Origin: Isosphaeraceae bacterium
GTDB lineage: Bacteria; Planctomycetota; Planctomycetia; Isosphaerales; Isosphaeraceae
Length of the DNA: 64,000 bases
NCBI GenBank assembly: GCA_026004735.1
Contig: BPJS01000001.1
Location: forward strand, 1,426,001 to 1,490,000
Direction: 5' to 3'
A program made the position numbers and the translations under genes. Under the pieces are notes generated by a model. The model was not told the origin of the DNA and searched no databases. It saw only the letters and a program-made list of their open reading frames with translations. Positions 55,862 to 64,000 of the stretch are shown here, one piece after another. How positions within the stretch are numbered: position 1 is the first letter of the stretch; every line of letters begins with the position of its first letter.

Positions 55862-56165
55862 GCCGCCGATCCGACGCCCCACGATCCACCTGGGCTTGGG
55901 GCGAGGCGGTCGCCGCCAGTGTGCCGTGGGATCGGTTCGTCAAGCCGGCCATTCCTCCGGCGGGGCGGCCGTTCGCCACACGAACCAGCTCGCTCATCCC
56001 CCTTCGCCGGAGCGAACCCGAGTCGATTGCGACACCGACCGTGCGTTCTGAGCCTTTTGGGGCGAAGGAAGAACCGTGCACCGTTGGATCTGGCTCCTTC
56101 CGCTGGCCGTACTCCGCGGACGATTTCGCACGAACCCAGAGCCGCTTCAGCGTGTCGCTGCTGGC
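55862..56165. other. Intergenic stretch, no gene seen
   Basis: This lies between the convergent VOC and larA genes. A plus-strand frame from about 56076 opens with HRWIWLLPLAVLRGRF, signal-peptide-like, but runs into larA without a recognisable protein. I treat it as chance. Confidence 0.35.
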
Positions 56166-57461
56166 TCAGAGCCCGGCTGCAGGCTCCAGGACTGGCAGGA
56201 CATAGGGGCCTTTCGGAATGACGGCGACGGTCGCTTCCGGGCCGTACTCACGGAGTGCATCGGCCACTGCTGACTCGACGCTCGGAGCCGGATCGACAAA
56301 GAGCCGGCTCAAGACCGCGGCGGGCAGACCGTCGGTAACCACCTTCACTCGAGCCTTGCGGCGGACCTTCGCCAATTCCTCCAATTGCCACTGATCCATC
56401 ACAAAATAGTCCTTGCCCAGAATTCGCGTCATGAACTGATCGAGGCTTTGGTTCTCGCGGAAGAGGGACTGAAACTCGGGAGAGCCGATCCCCTCGCTCA
56501 GACTCGCCGCGAGGACGATCGTTCCGCCTTGTTTGACGATCGGCAGGCAGCCGGTCATGCCCTTGACGGCCTGGTAAAACGTCGTGTCGAGCGGATAGCC
56601 CGCCGCGCTGGTTACGACCACGTCGCAGGGCTGGCGGACCGGGGCCTTGACCACCTCCCGGACAAACCGAACTCCCTCCAGAAACGCGGCCTCCAGATCG
56701 CCGGCGACGACGGCCGTCACGTGCCGCTTCTGATCGAGCGTCACGTTGACGATGAAATCGCAGCCAGCCATCCGGGCAATCCGGGTGTTTTCTTCGTGGA
56801 CCGGGTTGCCTTCCAGGTATCCGCAGTCAGCCTTGGGGTGCTCCAGAAACCGGGGCCCGTGCCAGACCTTCACCGTCTCCAGCGCCGCGATTCCCGGGCA
56901 GATCAGCTTACGGCCACCCGAATAGCCGGCCATCAAGTGAGGCTCGATCAGCCCGGTGGCGATCTTGAGGTCCGCCTTCACGTAACGCGTGTCGATCCAG
57001 GCCGGGACCCCGTTCTCGGTCGTGCCCAAATAGGTGTGCTCTTCGAGAACCGTTCCGTGATGGTCCTCCACACGGTAGTCACGCGCAAGCTCCGGGCCAA
57101 GCATCTCGACCCGCTCCTCGGGCGTGCTCGGCCGGTGCAGGCCGGTCGCGACCAGCAGCAGGATCTCGTCCCGAGGGATTCCCGCCTCGTGCAGCGTCTT
57201 GAGCAGGGGCCGGAGAATCGTCGCGTTGGGAACCGGCCGCGTTATATCGCAGATCAGGATGCAGGCGTTTTTCCTCCCCTGCGCCAGTTCGGCCAGTGGC
57301 GCTGAGCCGATCGGCCGCTTCAACGCCTCGGCGACCGCCGCCTCCGGATCCGGCAGCGGCGGCACCGGCTTGATTTCGAGCGGACCAACCACATTAGTTG
57401 CGTCGATTTCAACCGCAAGGCCCGTGCGTCCATAATCCAGCGTGAAGCGGCGGGTGGCCAT
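56166..57461 (-). CDS. larA: Nickel-dependent lactate racemase homologue
   Basis: From the ATG at 57461 the protein has 431 residues of the LarA (DUF2088) family. Residues expected to hold the nickel-pincer nucleotide are present: His109 (ATGLHRP), His175 and Lys185 ([18 protein letters not shown]) and His201 (VWHGPRF), each one position after the Lactobacillus plantarum numbering. It interconverts D- and L-2-hydroxy acids, though homologues act on several substrates. The cofactor-making genes larB, larC and larE are not in the window. It is divergent from the large multidomain gene. Confidence 0.88.
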   Translation of the reverse strand: MATRRFTLDYGRTGLAVEIDATNVVGPLEIKPVPPLPDPEAAVAEALKRPIGSAPLAELAQGRKNACILICDITRPVPNATILRPLLKTLHEAGIPRDEILLLVATGLHRPSTPEERVEMLGPELARDYRVEDHHGTVLEEHTYLGTTENGVPAWIDTRYVKADLKIATGLIEPHLMAGYSGGRKLICPGIAALETVKVWHGPRFLEHPKADCGYLEGNPVHEENTRIARMAGCDFIVNVTLDQKRHVTAVVAGDLEAAFLEGVRFVREVVKAPVRQPCDVVVTSAAGYPLDTTFYQAVKGMTGCLPIVKQGGTIVLAASLSEGIGSPEFQSLFRENQSLDQFMTRILGKDYFVMDQWQLEELAKVRRKARVKVVTDGLPAAVLSRLFVDPAPSVESAVADALREYGPEATVAVIPKGPYVLPVLEPAAGL

Positions 57462-57682
57462 AGCCGGGATTCCTCGTCGAGTGAGCAGCCCGAGCCTCTT
57501 TTCTAACACAATCTCACGGCCGGTACCGAGACCGCAGCGATTCCCGATCAGCGCCGATCGCCAAACCAGCGTCGATCCGTACGCCTCGCCGGTCCTGATC
57601 GGGGCGGTGCTCCGGCACTGCCACCATGGTATTTTCGTAATCGGCGCCCATCGAGGGATCAGGTTCGGCAACGGAGGTTTCC

Positions 57683-60600
57683 ATGCGTAGCGGGTTTGCC
57701 CTGTTTCTGGGCCTCGTGTCGGCGATGGGCGACACAGGGGCCGCAGGCCAGTCGCCCTCGCGTTCCCTCACCTATCTTGACGACCCGACCAACCCCTACT
57801 ACGTCCACCGCGACTTTCCCAAGCTGATCACGCCGATGTGGGTCGGCGAACCTGGTATCGAAGCCGTCGTCATCCTGGCCATCGACGACATGCAGGCCGA
57901 CACCACGCCTTACGAGCGCTTTCTCGGGCCGATCGTGGAGCGGCTGAAACAGATCGACGGCCGCGCACCGATCAGCATCTTCACCAACCGCGCCGATCCG
58001 GCCAATCCCCAGCTCCAGGCTTGGCTCCGCGCCGGCCTCTCCCTCGAATGCCACACGACCGATCACCCATGCCCGCTCCTTCAAAAGGGGGATTTCCTCT
58101 CCGCGCGCCAGACCTACGAGAGCTGCATCGACCGCCTCGCGTCGATCCCCAACAACGATCCTGTCGCCTTCCGGATGCCGTGCTGCGATAGCATGAACAG
58201 CCTCAGTCCTCGATTCTTCGCCGAGCTGTTCCGCGCAACGACGCCTCAAGGCCGGTTTCTTCAGATCGACTCTTCCGTGTTCCACGTCTTCACGCCCGAT
58301 GACCCAAGCCTTCCCCGGACGCTTGTCTTCGACGCCGACGGTTCGGATCGCTTTCGCAAGTACGTCACTTTCCCGTCGTTTGTGAACACAATTGAAAATT
58401 ATCCCTATCCCTACGTGATCGCCGGACTGGGCTGGGAATTTCCCTGCATGGCTCCCAGCGACTGGGAAGGACAGAACCGCCTCGGCAAGCTGAACCCTCA
58501 AGTCGTCGAAGACTGGAAGGCCGCGCTCGATCTGACGGTCGCCAAGCAAGGCGTGATGACGATGGTCTTCCATCCCCACGGGTGGATCGAATCGAGCCAG
58601 ATTGTCGAGCTGATCGATCACGCCGTCGCGACGCACGGTCCAAAGGTCAAGTTTCTCACATTTCCCGAGGCGCTCGAGCGGCTCAATCGGAACGTCCTGG
58701 GTGGCCGGTCGCTGCGGATCACCGATGGGACGCCTTTTCCGGACCGGAAACAGGAACTGGCACGGCGGATCGAGCAAAACGATCAGGCCGACCAGCCGAT
58801 CCGGCTCAATGGGAGCTTCGCGGGCGGTAAGCTGCTGGACCTCGATGGCGACGGCTATCTTGATGTCGTCTTCGCCGATGATCGCACGCAACGCACCCGG
58901 CGCTGGAATGCCGTACTGTACCGGTGGGAGGAGGGATCGTTCCCGCTCCAGCTCGCTCTTCGGGTCCATCCGGGGAGCACGGTCCTGGCCGAGGACCCGT
59001 CCGTCCGGTTCGGTCGACCCCGAGGCGATGCCGTCTCGGTGATCGCCTTGGGGCCCAACCAGGTCGGTGCCTACACCTATCGCGATGGATCCTGGATCGA
59101 CGATCACGCGCTCCTGACTGGTCTTCCCGTTGATGAACAACCGCTCCGCGGTGGGGTGGACCGCGGAATCCGGTTCCGCGACCTGGACCACGATGGCCGT
59201 GATGAACTGTTGATCGCCAACCTCGAAGTCAATCGAATCTTACGCTGGGACGAAGCCGCGTCCCGGTGGACCGAATTGCCGATCGGCCTGCCGGGAACCG
59301 CCCGGATTGTCGGTGCCTCCTACGAGTTGGCCGATGGCTCGCGCATCCATGTGCCGGGAGCCGATGCGGGGACCCGCTTCGTTGACCTCGACCGCGACGG
59401 CTATGACGACGTTGTCTTTTCAGGGCCGACAACCTACGGCATCTGGCTGTTCGACTCGCTCGAGACCGGCTGGACGCGGGCGGTTGTCGCGGGCTCCCGC
59501 TCGCCGGATGATCCTCCGCACGGCCAGACGCCTCTGCCGCCGATCGTCCGCGCCGACCGGGTCCTCCGATCCGGCCGACCCGCCCAGAACGGCTTCTGGG
59601 TGCACTCTGGTCAACTCTGGTGGCAAAACGAGGATACCGCCGCTTTGCCTCAGCACGTTGACCGGCGTTCGATCGCCGAGTTGCTCCGAACCGTTCCGAC
59701 CCGACCCCGCCCGGTCGAGCAAGCGCTGCGGTCGTTCGACGTGCGGCCGGGATTCCGCGTCGAGGTCGTCGCGGCCGAACCCCTGATTGCCGATCCGGTC
59801 GCTTTGGACGTCGGCGCGGACGGACGGCTTTGGGTTGCCGAAATGGGCGACTATCCCTTGGGGGGTGACGACGGCCCAGGTTCGCCCGGCGGCCGGATTC
59901 GGGTCCTCGAGGATGCCGACGGCGATGGCCGGTATGACCGCTCGACGATCTTTCTCGACGGCCTGCGTTATCCCAATGGTGTCACCTGCTGGCGCGAGGG
60001 AGTGATCGTGACGGCTGCCCCTGACGTGTTTTATGCCGCCGACACCGACGGCGACGGCAAGGCCGACCATCGCGAAGTCCTGCTCAGCGGCTTCGACGAA
60101 CTCAATCCCCAGCACCGCGTCAATGGGTTCGCACTAGGTCTCGATGGCTGGCTCTATGGTGCCGATGGCTCGAGCGATCGCGGCGTGCTCTCGACGCGGA
60201 CTGGTTCGCGCCACGTCATCGGCGGACGCGACTTCCGGTTTCACCCGGACACCGGCGCGTTCGCCCTGACGACGGGCCGCGGCCAGTTCGGCCGTCAGCG
60301 CAACGACTGGGACGACTGGTTCGCCAACGACAACTCGACCTGGGCACGCCACCTCGTCCTCGATGACGAGTGGCTCGCCCAAAACCGCGCGGTGGCCTTC
60401 CCCGTGCCCGCCGTCAACCTCGAACCGGACCGCAGGCTCTTCCCGGTCAGCCCGATCGTGGCCCGCTTCAACGACCTTGATAACGCCGGTCTGGCTACCT
60501 CGGCCAACACACCGGCCCCATACCGCGACGACTTGCTCGGTCCCACCGCGGCCTCGAGCCTGTTCATCAGCGAACCCGTTCACAACCTGGTCCACCGGAT

Positions 60601-63016
60601 GCGACTGGTCGCCGACGGCGTCACCTATCGGGGAGTCCGAGCCGCCGACGAGACCCACCGCGAATTTCTCGCATCTGCCGACACCTGGTTCCGCCCCACG
60701 ATGATCAAGACCGGTCCCGACGGCGGCCTCTGGATCGCCGACATGTACCGCGCTGTCATCGAACACCCCGAGTGGATCCCCGACGACTGGGAAGCCCAAC
60801 TCGACCTCCGCGCCGGTCACGACCGGGGACGGATCTACCGCGTCCTTCCGGTTCACCGCGAAGCCCGACCCATCCCCCGGCTGGACCGACTCGATTCGAT
60901 CGGACTGGTCGCCGCCCTGGACAGCCCCAATGGCTGGCAGCGCGATACCGCGATGCGGCTGCTGCTCCACGCCGGCTGGGACGAGACCGTCGCTGCCGGC
61001 CTGCGCCGACTAGCCCAGTCCGCTTCGGATCCCCGGGTCCGCATTCAGGCGCTTGCAACTCTTCATGCATTCGCCTCCCCGCAAGCCGCGGCCCAGCGCC
61101 TCGACGGGACCGAGTGCGTCGAGCGGCTCTCCGACCCCGATCCGGAAGTCCGGCGATTTGCCTGTCTGCTGGCCGTTCGCTACCACGGCGAGGATCGGCT
61201 CCGTCGGGAAATCGAGCGCTGCGTCCGCGATGATTCGATCCGCGTTCGCCATGCTGCGGCCCTTGCCCTGGGCAAGCTGGGTGGGGACGGCCACGCCGCC
61301 GGACCTCTCTACGAACTGGCGGCCCGCGACGGCCGCGACCCCTGGATGCGTATGGCAATCGTCAGTGCGGCCGGCGCGCCGGGTTTGGCTCGTCGAGTCA
61401 CCGAGCTCTGGTTGGCGGACCAGCGGCCCTCGGAGCTTGCCGTCGATCTGCTGGCCGACCTCTGGCAGACGGCGTTCGCCGACACCCAGACCGACCGAGC
61501 GGCCCTGATGGGTTCGATTCTCGATCGTCTGCTTTCGGGCCAGGATGCGGTCGAAGTACGGGTTGCTGGGCTGGCCCGGCTGCTCGATCAACTGGCTCGC
61601 TACGACCTGGACGCCGAATCCCTTGCCGGCCAGTTCGATCCAGACCGAGCAGCGCGGGTCCGTGAGGGTCTGCGTGCGATCGCAACTGAAGCACGAGCGC
61701 ACGCCGCACGACCGGAAACGCCCGAGCAGCAGCGGGTTGAGTGGCTGCAGTTGTTGGGCCGGGTGCGAGTCGGGGATCTCGAGGTCGATCGGGCCTTGGC
61801 GTCGCTTCTGGCTCCGGAGGTGGCTCCGGCGGTGCGCCGGGCCGCCGTCACGGCGTTGGCCGCGCGGCGGTCGGACGCCACGCCTGGGCTGCTTCTGGCC
61901 GGCTGGGCGTCGCATCCGCCGGCGTTGCGACGCCAGATCGTCGAGCTGCTCCTCAGCCGCAAGGAGTGGATCGAAGCTCTGCTCGACGCCCTGGCGGCCG
62001 GTACGCCTCAGCCGACAGAAATCGGGGCCCGGGCGACCCAGCGTCTTCTTCATCATGAAGACGCTGCGATTCGGGATCGTGCTGGGGCGATCCTGCGCGT
62101 TCCCGCTACCGAACGGCTCAACGTGATTGCCGACTACCGAGCCAAGCTGCCCTCAGCCGGGGCGGGCGATGCCACGGCCGGTCGTGCCGTCTTTGAACGC
62201 GTCTGCGCGACCTGCCATGAGCTGGGCGGACTGGGCCACGCCGTCGGACCAGACCTGCGGGGACTGACCGATCGTTCGACCGAGGCGCTGCTGGTCGCCC
62301 TCTTCGATCCCAATCGAGCCGTCGAGCCTCAATACACCGAGTATATCGTTGAAACCGCTGATGGCCGGGTTCTCCAAGGGCTGGTGGTTGGTGAAACGGC
62401 CACGAGCGTCACCCTCCGCCGTGCCGAAGGAGAGACGATCGACCTGAGCCGGGCCGACATCCGCAGCCTCGAAGCCACCGGGCGGTCCCTAATGCCCGAG
62501 GGTCTGGAGCAGAACTTGACGCCGCGCGACGTCGCCGACTTGCTCGTCTTCCTCGACGCGACCCTGCCGCCGCCCAAGATCATCGAGGGAAATCGGCCGA
62601 TGGCCGTCACCGCCGACGGCGACGGCGTCGTCCGACTGAGAGCCGAGTCGGCCGAAATCCGCGGCGATTCCCTGACGTTCGAGCCGACCTACAAGAACCT
62701 CGGCTACTGGATGAGCGACAACGACAACGCGACCTGGACGTTCGACCTGAATCAGGCGGGTACGTTCGAGGTCGTTCTGGAATACGCCTGCCCGGCCGAT
62801 ACCGCGGGCGGAACCCTCTCGCTCCAACTGACCGGCGAACGGCTCGAATGGACCGTGACGCCGACCGCCGGTTGGGACGATTACCAGACTCGCTCATTGG
62901 GGACGATTCGTCTTCCAGCAGGCCGACATCGGCTGGTGGCTCGGGCCGGCAGCCCGATCCGCTCCGCCTTGCTCGACCTGAGGGCCTTGAGCCTGATCCC
63001 AAGGCCCCAACCGTAA
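57683..63016 (+). CDS. Giant exported fusion: deacetylase, FG-GAP, PVC dehydrogenase, HEAT, cytochrome c, C-terminal beta-sandwich
   Basis: The ATG at 57683 (CGGAGG upstream) starts a 1777-residue exported protein. Residues about 55-335 resemble a NodB polysaccharide deacetylase (ILAIDDMQ, Asp68-Asp69; [10 protein letters not shown], His124/His128; FHPHGW). Residues 380-600 hold at least three FG-GAP/VCBS calcium motifs ([27 protein letters not shown]). From about 685 to 1055 lies a PVC-type membrane-bound dehydrogenase beta-propeller ([18 protein letters not shown]). HEAT-like repeats follow to about 1480, then a CATCH heme site (1508-1512) and LMPEGL Met, and a beta-sandwich like a carbohydrate-binding module (about 1640-1777). 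It could tie polysaccharide processing to oxidation. The function is inferred. Confidence 0.88.
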   Translation: MRSGFALFLGLVSAMGDTGAAGQSPSRSLTYLDDPTNPYYVHRDFPKLITPMWVGEPGIEAVVILAIDDMQADTTPYERFLGPIVERLKQIDGRAPISIFTNRADPANPQLQAWLRAGLSLECHTTDHPCPLLQKGDFLSARQTYESCIDRLASIPNNDPVAFRMPCCDSMNSLSPRFFAELFRATTPQGRFLQIDSSVFHVFTPDDPSLPRTLVFDADGSDRFRKYVTFPSFVNTIENYPYPYVIAGLGWEFPCMAPSDWEGQNRLGKLNPQVVEDWKAALDLTVAKQGVMTMVFHPHGWIESSQIVELIDHAVATHGPKVKFLTFPEALERLNRNVLGGRSLRITDGTPFPDRKQELARRIEQNDQADQPIRLNGSFAGGKLLDLDGDGYLDVVFADDRTQRTRRWNAVLYRWEEGSFPLQLALRVHPGSTVLAEDPSVRFGRPRGDAVSVIALGPNQVGAYTYRDGSWIDDHALLTGLPVDEQPLRGGVDRGIRFRDLDHDGRDELLIANLEVNRILRWDEAASRWTELPIGLPGTARIVGASYELADGSRIHVPGADAGTRFVDLDRDGYDDVVFSGPTTYGIWLFDSLETGWTRAVVAGSRSPDDPPHGQTPLPPIVRADRVLRSGRPAQNGFWVHSGQLWWQNEDTAALPQHVDRRSIAELLRTVPTRPRPVEQALRSFDVRPGFRVEVVAAEPLIADPVALDVGADGRLWVAEMGDYPLGGDDGPGSPGGRIRVLEDADGDGRYDRSTIFLDGLRYPNGVTCWREGVIVTAAPDVFYAADTDGDGKADHREVLLSGFDELNPQHRVNGFALGLDGWLYGADGSSDRGVLSTRTGSRHVIGGRDFRFHPDTGAFALTTGRGQFGRQRNDWDDWFANDNSTWARHLVLDDEWLAQNRAVAFPVPAVNLEPDRRLFPVSPIVARFNDLDNAGLATSANTPAPYRDDLLGPTAASSLFISEPVHNLVHRMRLVADGVTYRGVRAADETHREFLASADTWFRPTMIKTGPDGGLWIADMYRAVIEHPEWIPDDWEAQLDLRAGHDRGRIYRVLPVHREARPIPRLDRLDSIGLVAALDSPNGWQRDTAMRLLLHAGWDETVAAGLRRLAQSASDPRVRIQALATLHAFASPQAAAQRLDGTECVERLSDPDPEVRRFACLLAVRYHGEDRLRREIERCVRDDSIRVRHAAALALGKLGGDGHAAGPLYELAARDGRDPWMRMAIVSAAGAPGLARRVTELWLADQRPSELAVDLLADLWQTAFADTQTDRAALMGSILDRLLSGQDAVEVRVAGLARLLDQLARYDLDAESLAGQFDPDRAARVREGLRAIATEARAHAARPETPEQQRVEWLQLLGRVRVGDLEVDRALASLLAPEVAPAVRRAAVTALAARRSDATPGLLLAGWASHPPALRRQIVELLLSRKEWIEALLDALAAGTPQPTEIGARATQRLLHHEDAAIRDRAGAILRVPATERLNVIADYRAKLPSAGAGDATAGRAVFERVCATCHELGGLGHAVGPDLRGLTDRSTEALLVALFDPNRAVEPQYTEYIVETADGRVLQGLVVGETATSVTLRRAEGETIDLSRADIRSLEATGRSLMPEGLEQNLTPRDVADLLVFLDATLPPPKIIEGNRPMAVTADGDGVVRLRAESAEIRGDSLTFEPTYKNLGYWMSDNDNATWTFDLNQAGTFEVVLEYACPADTAGGTLSLQLTGERLEWTVTPTAGWDDYQTRSLGTIRLPAGRHRLVARAGSPIRSALLDLRALSLIPRPQP

Positions 63017-63104
63017 CCCTGTGAACATGGCTCGGGTTTTCCGTGTCCGCAGCCGTCGGCACGGCGCGTTGAACGATGCGCCAACTCTACCGGAGAGCCT
63101 CCCC

Positions 63105-64000
63105 ATGCCCGACCCCTACCATGGTCCTCTCGAACGCATCGATGACGTCTGCTGGCGCATCCCCCGAACCTATCGTCCGGAAATGCGCGTCGATGGCCTG
63201 GTCTTCGCGGACGACACGCTGATCGAGCAGATCAAGCAGGATCAGGGTCTGGAACAGGTCGCCAACGTGGCCACGCTTCCGGGTATCCAAAAGGCCAGTC
63301 TGGCGATGCCCGACATCCATTGGGGATACGGATTTTGCATCGGCGGCGTGGCCGCGACCGACCCGGAACAAGGCGGCGTGATCTCGCCAGGCGGCGTGGG
63401 CTACGACATCAACTGTGGGGTCCGGCTGCTCCGCAGCTCGATCCTCTGGGACGAAGCCAGGCCGCTGATCCGGCCGCTCGTCGATCAGCTCTTTCGCGAT
63501 ATCCCGACCGGCGTCGGCCAGACCGGTCCGTACGTCTTCCGAAAACCCCAACTCGCCGAGCTCATGGAACAAGGCGCGGCCTTTGTGGTCAAACAGGGCT
63601 TGGGCACGGAGGACGACCTCGCCCACATCGAGGCCGGAGGCTGCCTTGCCGGCGCCGACCCCGACCGCGTCAGTGACCGTGCCTACGTCCGCGGCGCTGA
63701 CCAGTGCGGCACGCTCGGTTCCGGAAACCACTTTCTCGAAGTGCAGGTCGTCGATCGGATCGAAGACCCGGACGTTGCCTCGGCCTTCGGGCTGGCCGAG
63801 GGCCAATTGACCGTCCTGATCCATTCCGGTTCACGTGGCCTGGGGTATCAGGTCTGCGAGGACCACCTGGCCGCCTTCAAGAACGCGCCGAAGCGGTACG
63901 GTTTTACCCTCCCCGACGCCCAACTGGCCTGCGCCCCCATCCGAAGTCCTGAGGGGCAAGCCTATCTGGGCGCCATGCGCGCCGCGGCCAACTTCGCCTT
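63105..64000 (+). CDS. rtcB: RtcB RNA-splicing ligase, N-terminal part
   Basis: The gene starts at ATG 63105 (GGAG ten bases upstream) and runs off the window after 298 codons. It carries the RtcB landmarks MPDIHWGYGFCIGGV, GGVGYDINCGVRLL (metal-binding DxCG), LGSGNHFLEV and IHSGSRGLGYQV. The catalytic guanylation His lies further on, beyond the edge. RtcB joins 2',3'-cyclic-phosphate RNA ends to 5'-OH ends using GTP in tRNA or RNA repair. Its downstream partner genes are not visible. Confidence 0.94.
   Translation, partial: MPDPYHGPLERIDDVCWRIPRTYRPEMRVDGLVFADDTLIEQIKQDQGLEQVANVATLPGIQKASLAMPDIHWGYGFCIGGVAATDPEQGGVISPGGVGYDINCGVRLLRSSILWDEARPLIRPLVDQLFRDIPTGVGQTGPYVFRKPQLAELMEQGAAFVVKQGLGTEDDLAHIEAGGCLAGADPDRVSDRAYVRGADQCGTLGSGNHFLEVQVVDRIEDPDVASAFGLAEGQLTVLIHSGSRGLGYQVCEDHLAAFKNAPKRYGFTLPDAQLACAPIRSPEGQAYLGAMRAAANFA

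Noticed and set aside
57659..59191. 510-codon minus-strand frame opposite the 1777-residue fusion
   Set aside because: Antisense to clear NodB and FG-GAP coding sequence; resembles no protein.

Overview
The window reads as a chromosomal segment of a high-GC planctomycete, most likely an Isosphaeraceae-type organism (the family is inferred). Phylum-level markers are a DUF1549/DUF1553 protein with a bacterial Ig-like domain, a PVC-type PQQ-like dehydrogenase with HEAT repeats and cytochrome c, a DUF1559-like segment behind an ECF sigma factor, a Gld-type ABC exporter fused to its auxiliary domain, and a formaldehyde-activating-enzyme homologue. Most genes lie on the minus strand in short operons. 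There is no CRISPR array, prophage or rRNA operon. The only intact-looking mobile element is one insertion sequence.

Layout. 1-2262: branched-chain amino-acid genes ilvN and the start of ilvC, with a glycosyltransferase/methyltransferase pair between them. 2628-8079: a three-gene Gld-like ABC export operon. 8316-9925: tRNA-Arg and a frameshifted pseudogene. 10027-16891: a heavy-metal RND efflux operon (small Cys/His protein, adaptor with four Cys/His knuckles, CzcA-like pump, TolC-like channel). 16956-27891: a Tat-exported protein, a sigma-54 two-component pair, an M48 protease and several exported or membrane hypotheticals, including an HTH protein with a C-terminal membrane anchor. 28432-34716: a DUF1549/1553 protein, rnhA, lexA, a thioredoxin-fold lipoprotein without CxxC, and a LmbE-type deacetylase. 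34787-39502: accD, then the gap-pgk-rpe operon ending in a histidine-phosphatase homologue that lacks its catalytic histidines. 39825-43100: tRNA-Thr, an ECF sigma/anti-sigma pair and an orphan sugar-type ABC ATPase. 43170-45275: a three-domain fusion (alpha/alpha toroid, DUF1080, esterase). 45330-54119: a long minus-strand run with a Fae homologue, Dabb, Nudix, an aminotransferase, a universal stress protein, ilvE, lolD, lolC/E and lysS. 54206-55481: an ISAs1-family element with perfect 10-bp target duplications, inserted in the lysS/VOC intergenic region. 55508-64000: VOC protein, larA, a 1777-residue multidomain exported protein, and the start of rtcB.

The strongest second-look items are the two large fusions (43170-45275 and 57683-63016), the lysyl-tRNA synthetase with a KTSC domain at its N-terminus rather than its C-terminus, several family members missing canonical catalytic residues (histidine phosphatase, Fae, thioredoxin fold), the repeated Cys/His knuckles on the metal-efflux adaptor, and a terminator-like hairpin immediately upstream of accD. 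I found no convincing wholly new multi-gene system. Novelty here lies mainly in domain architecture.
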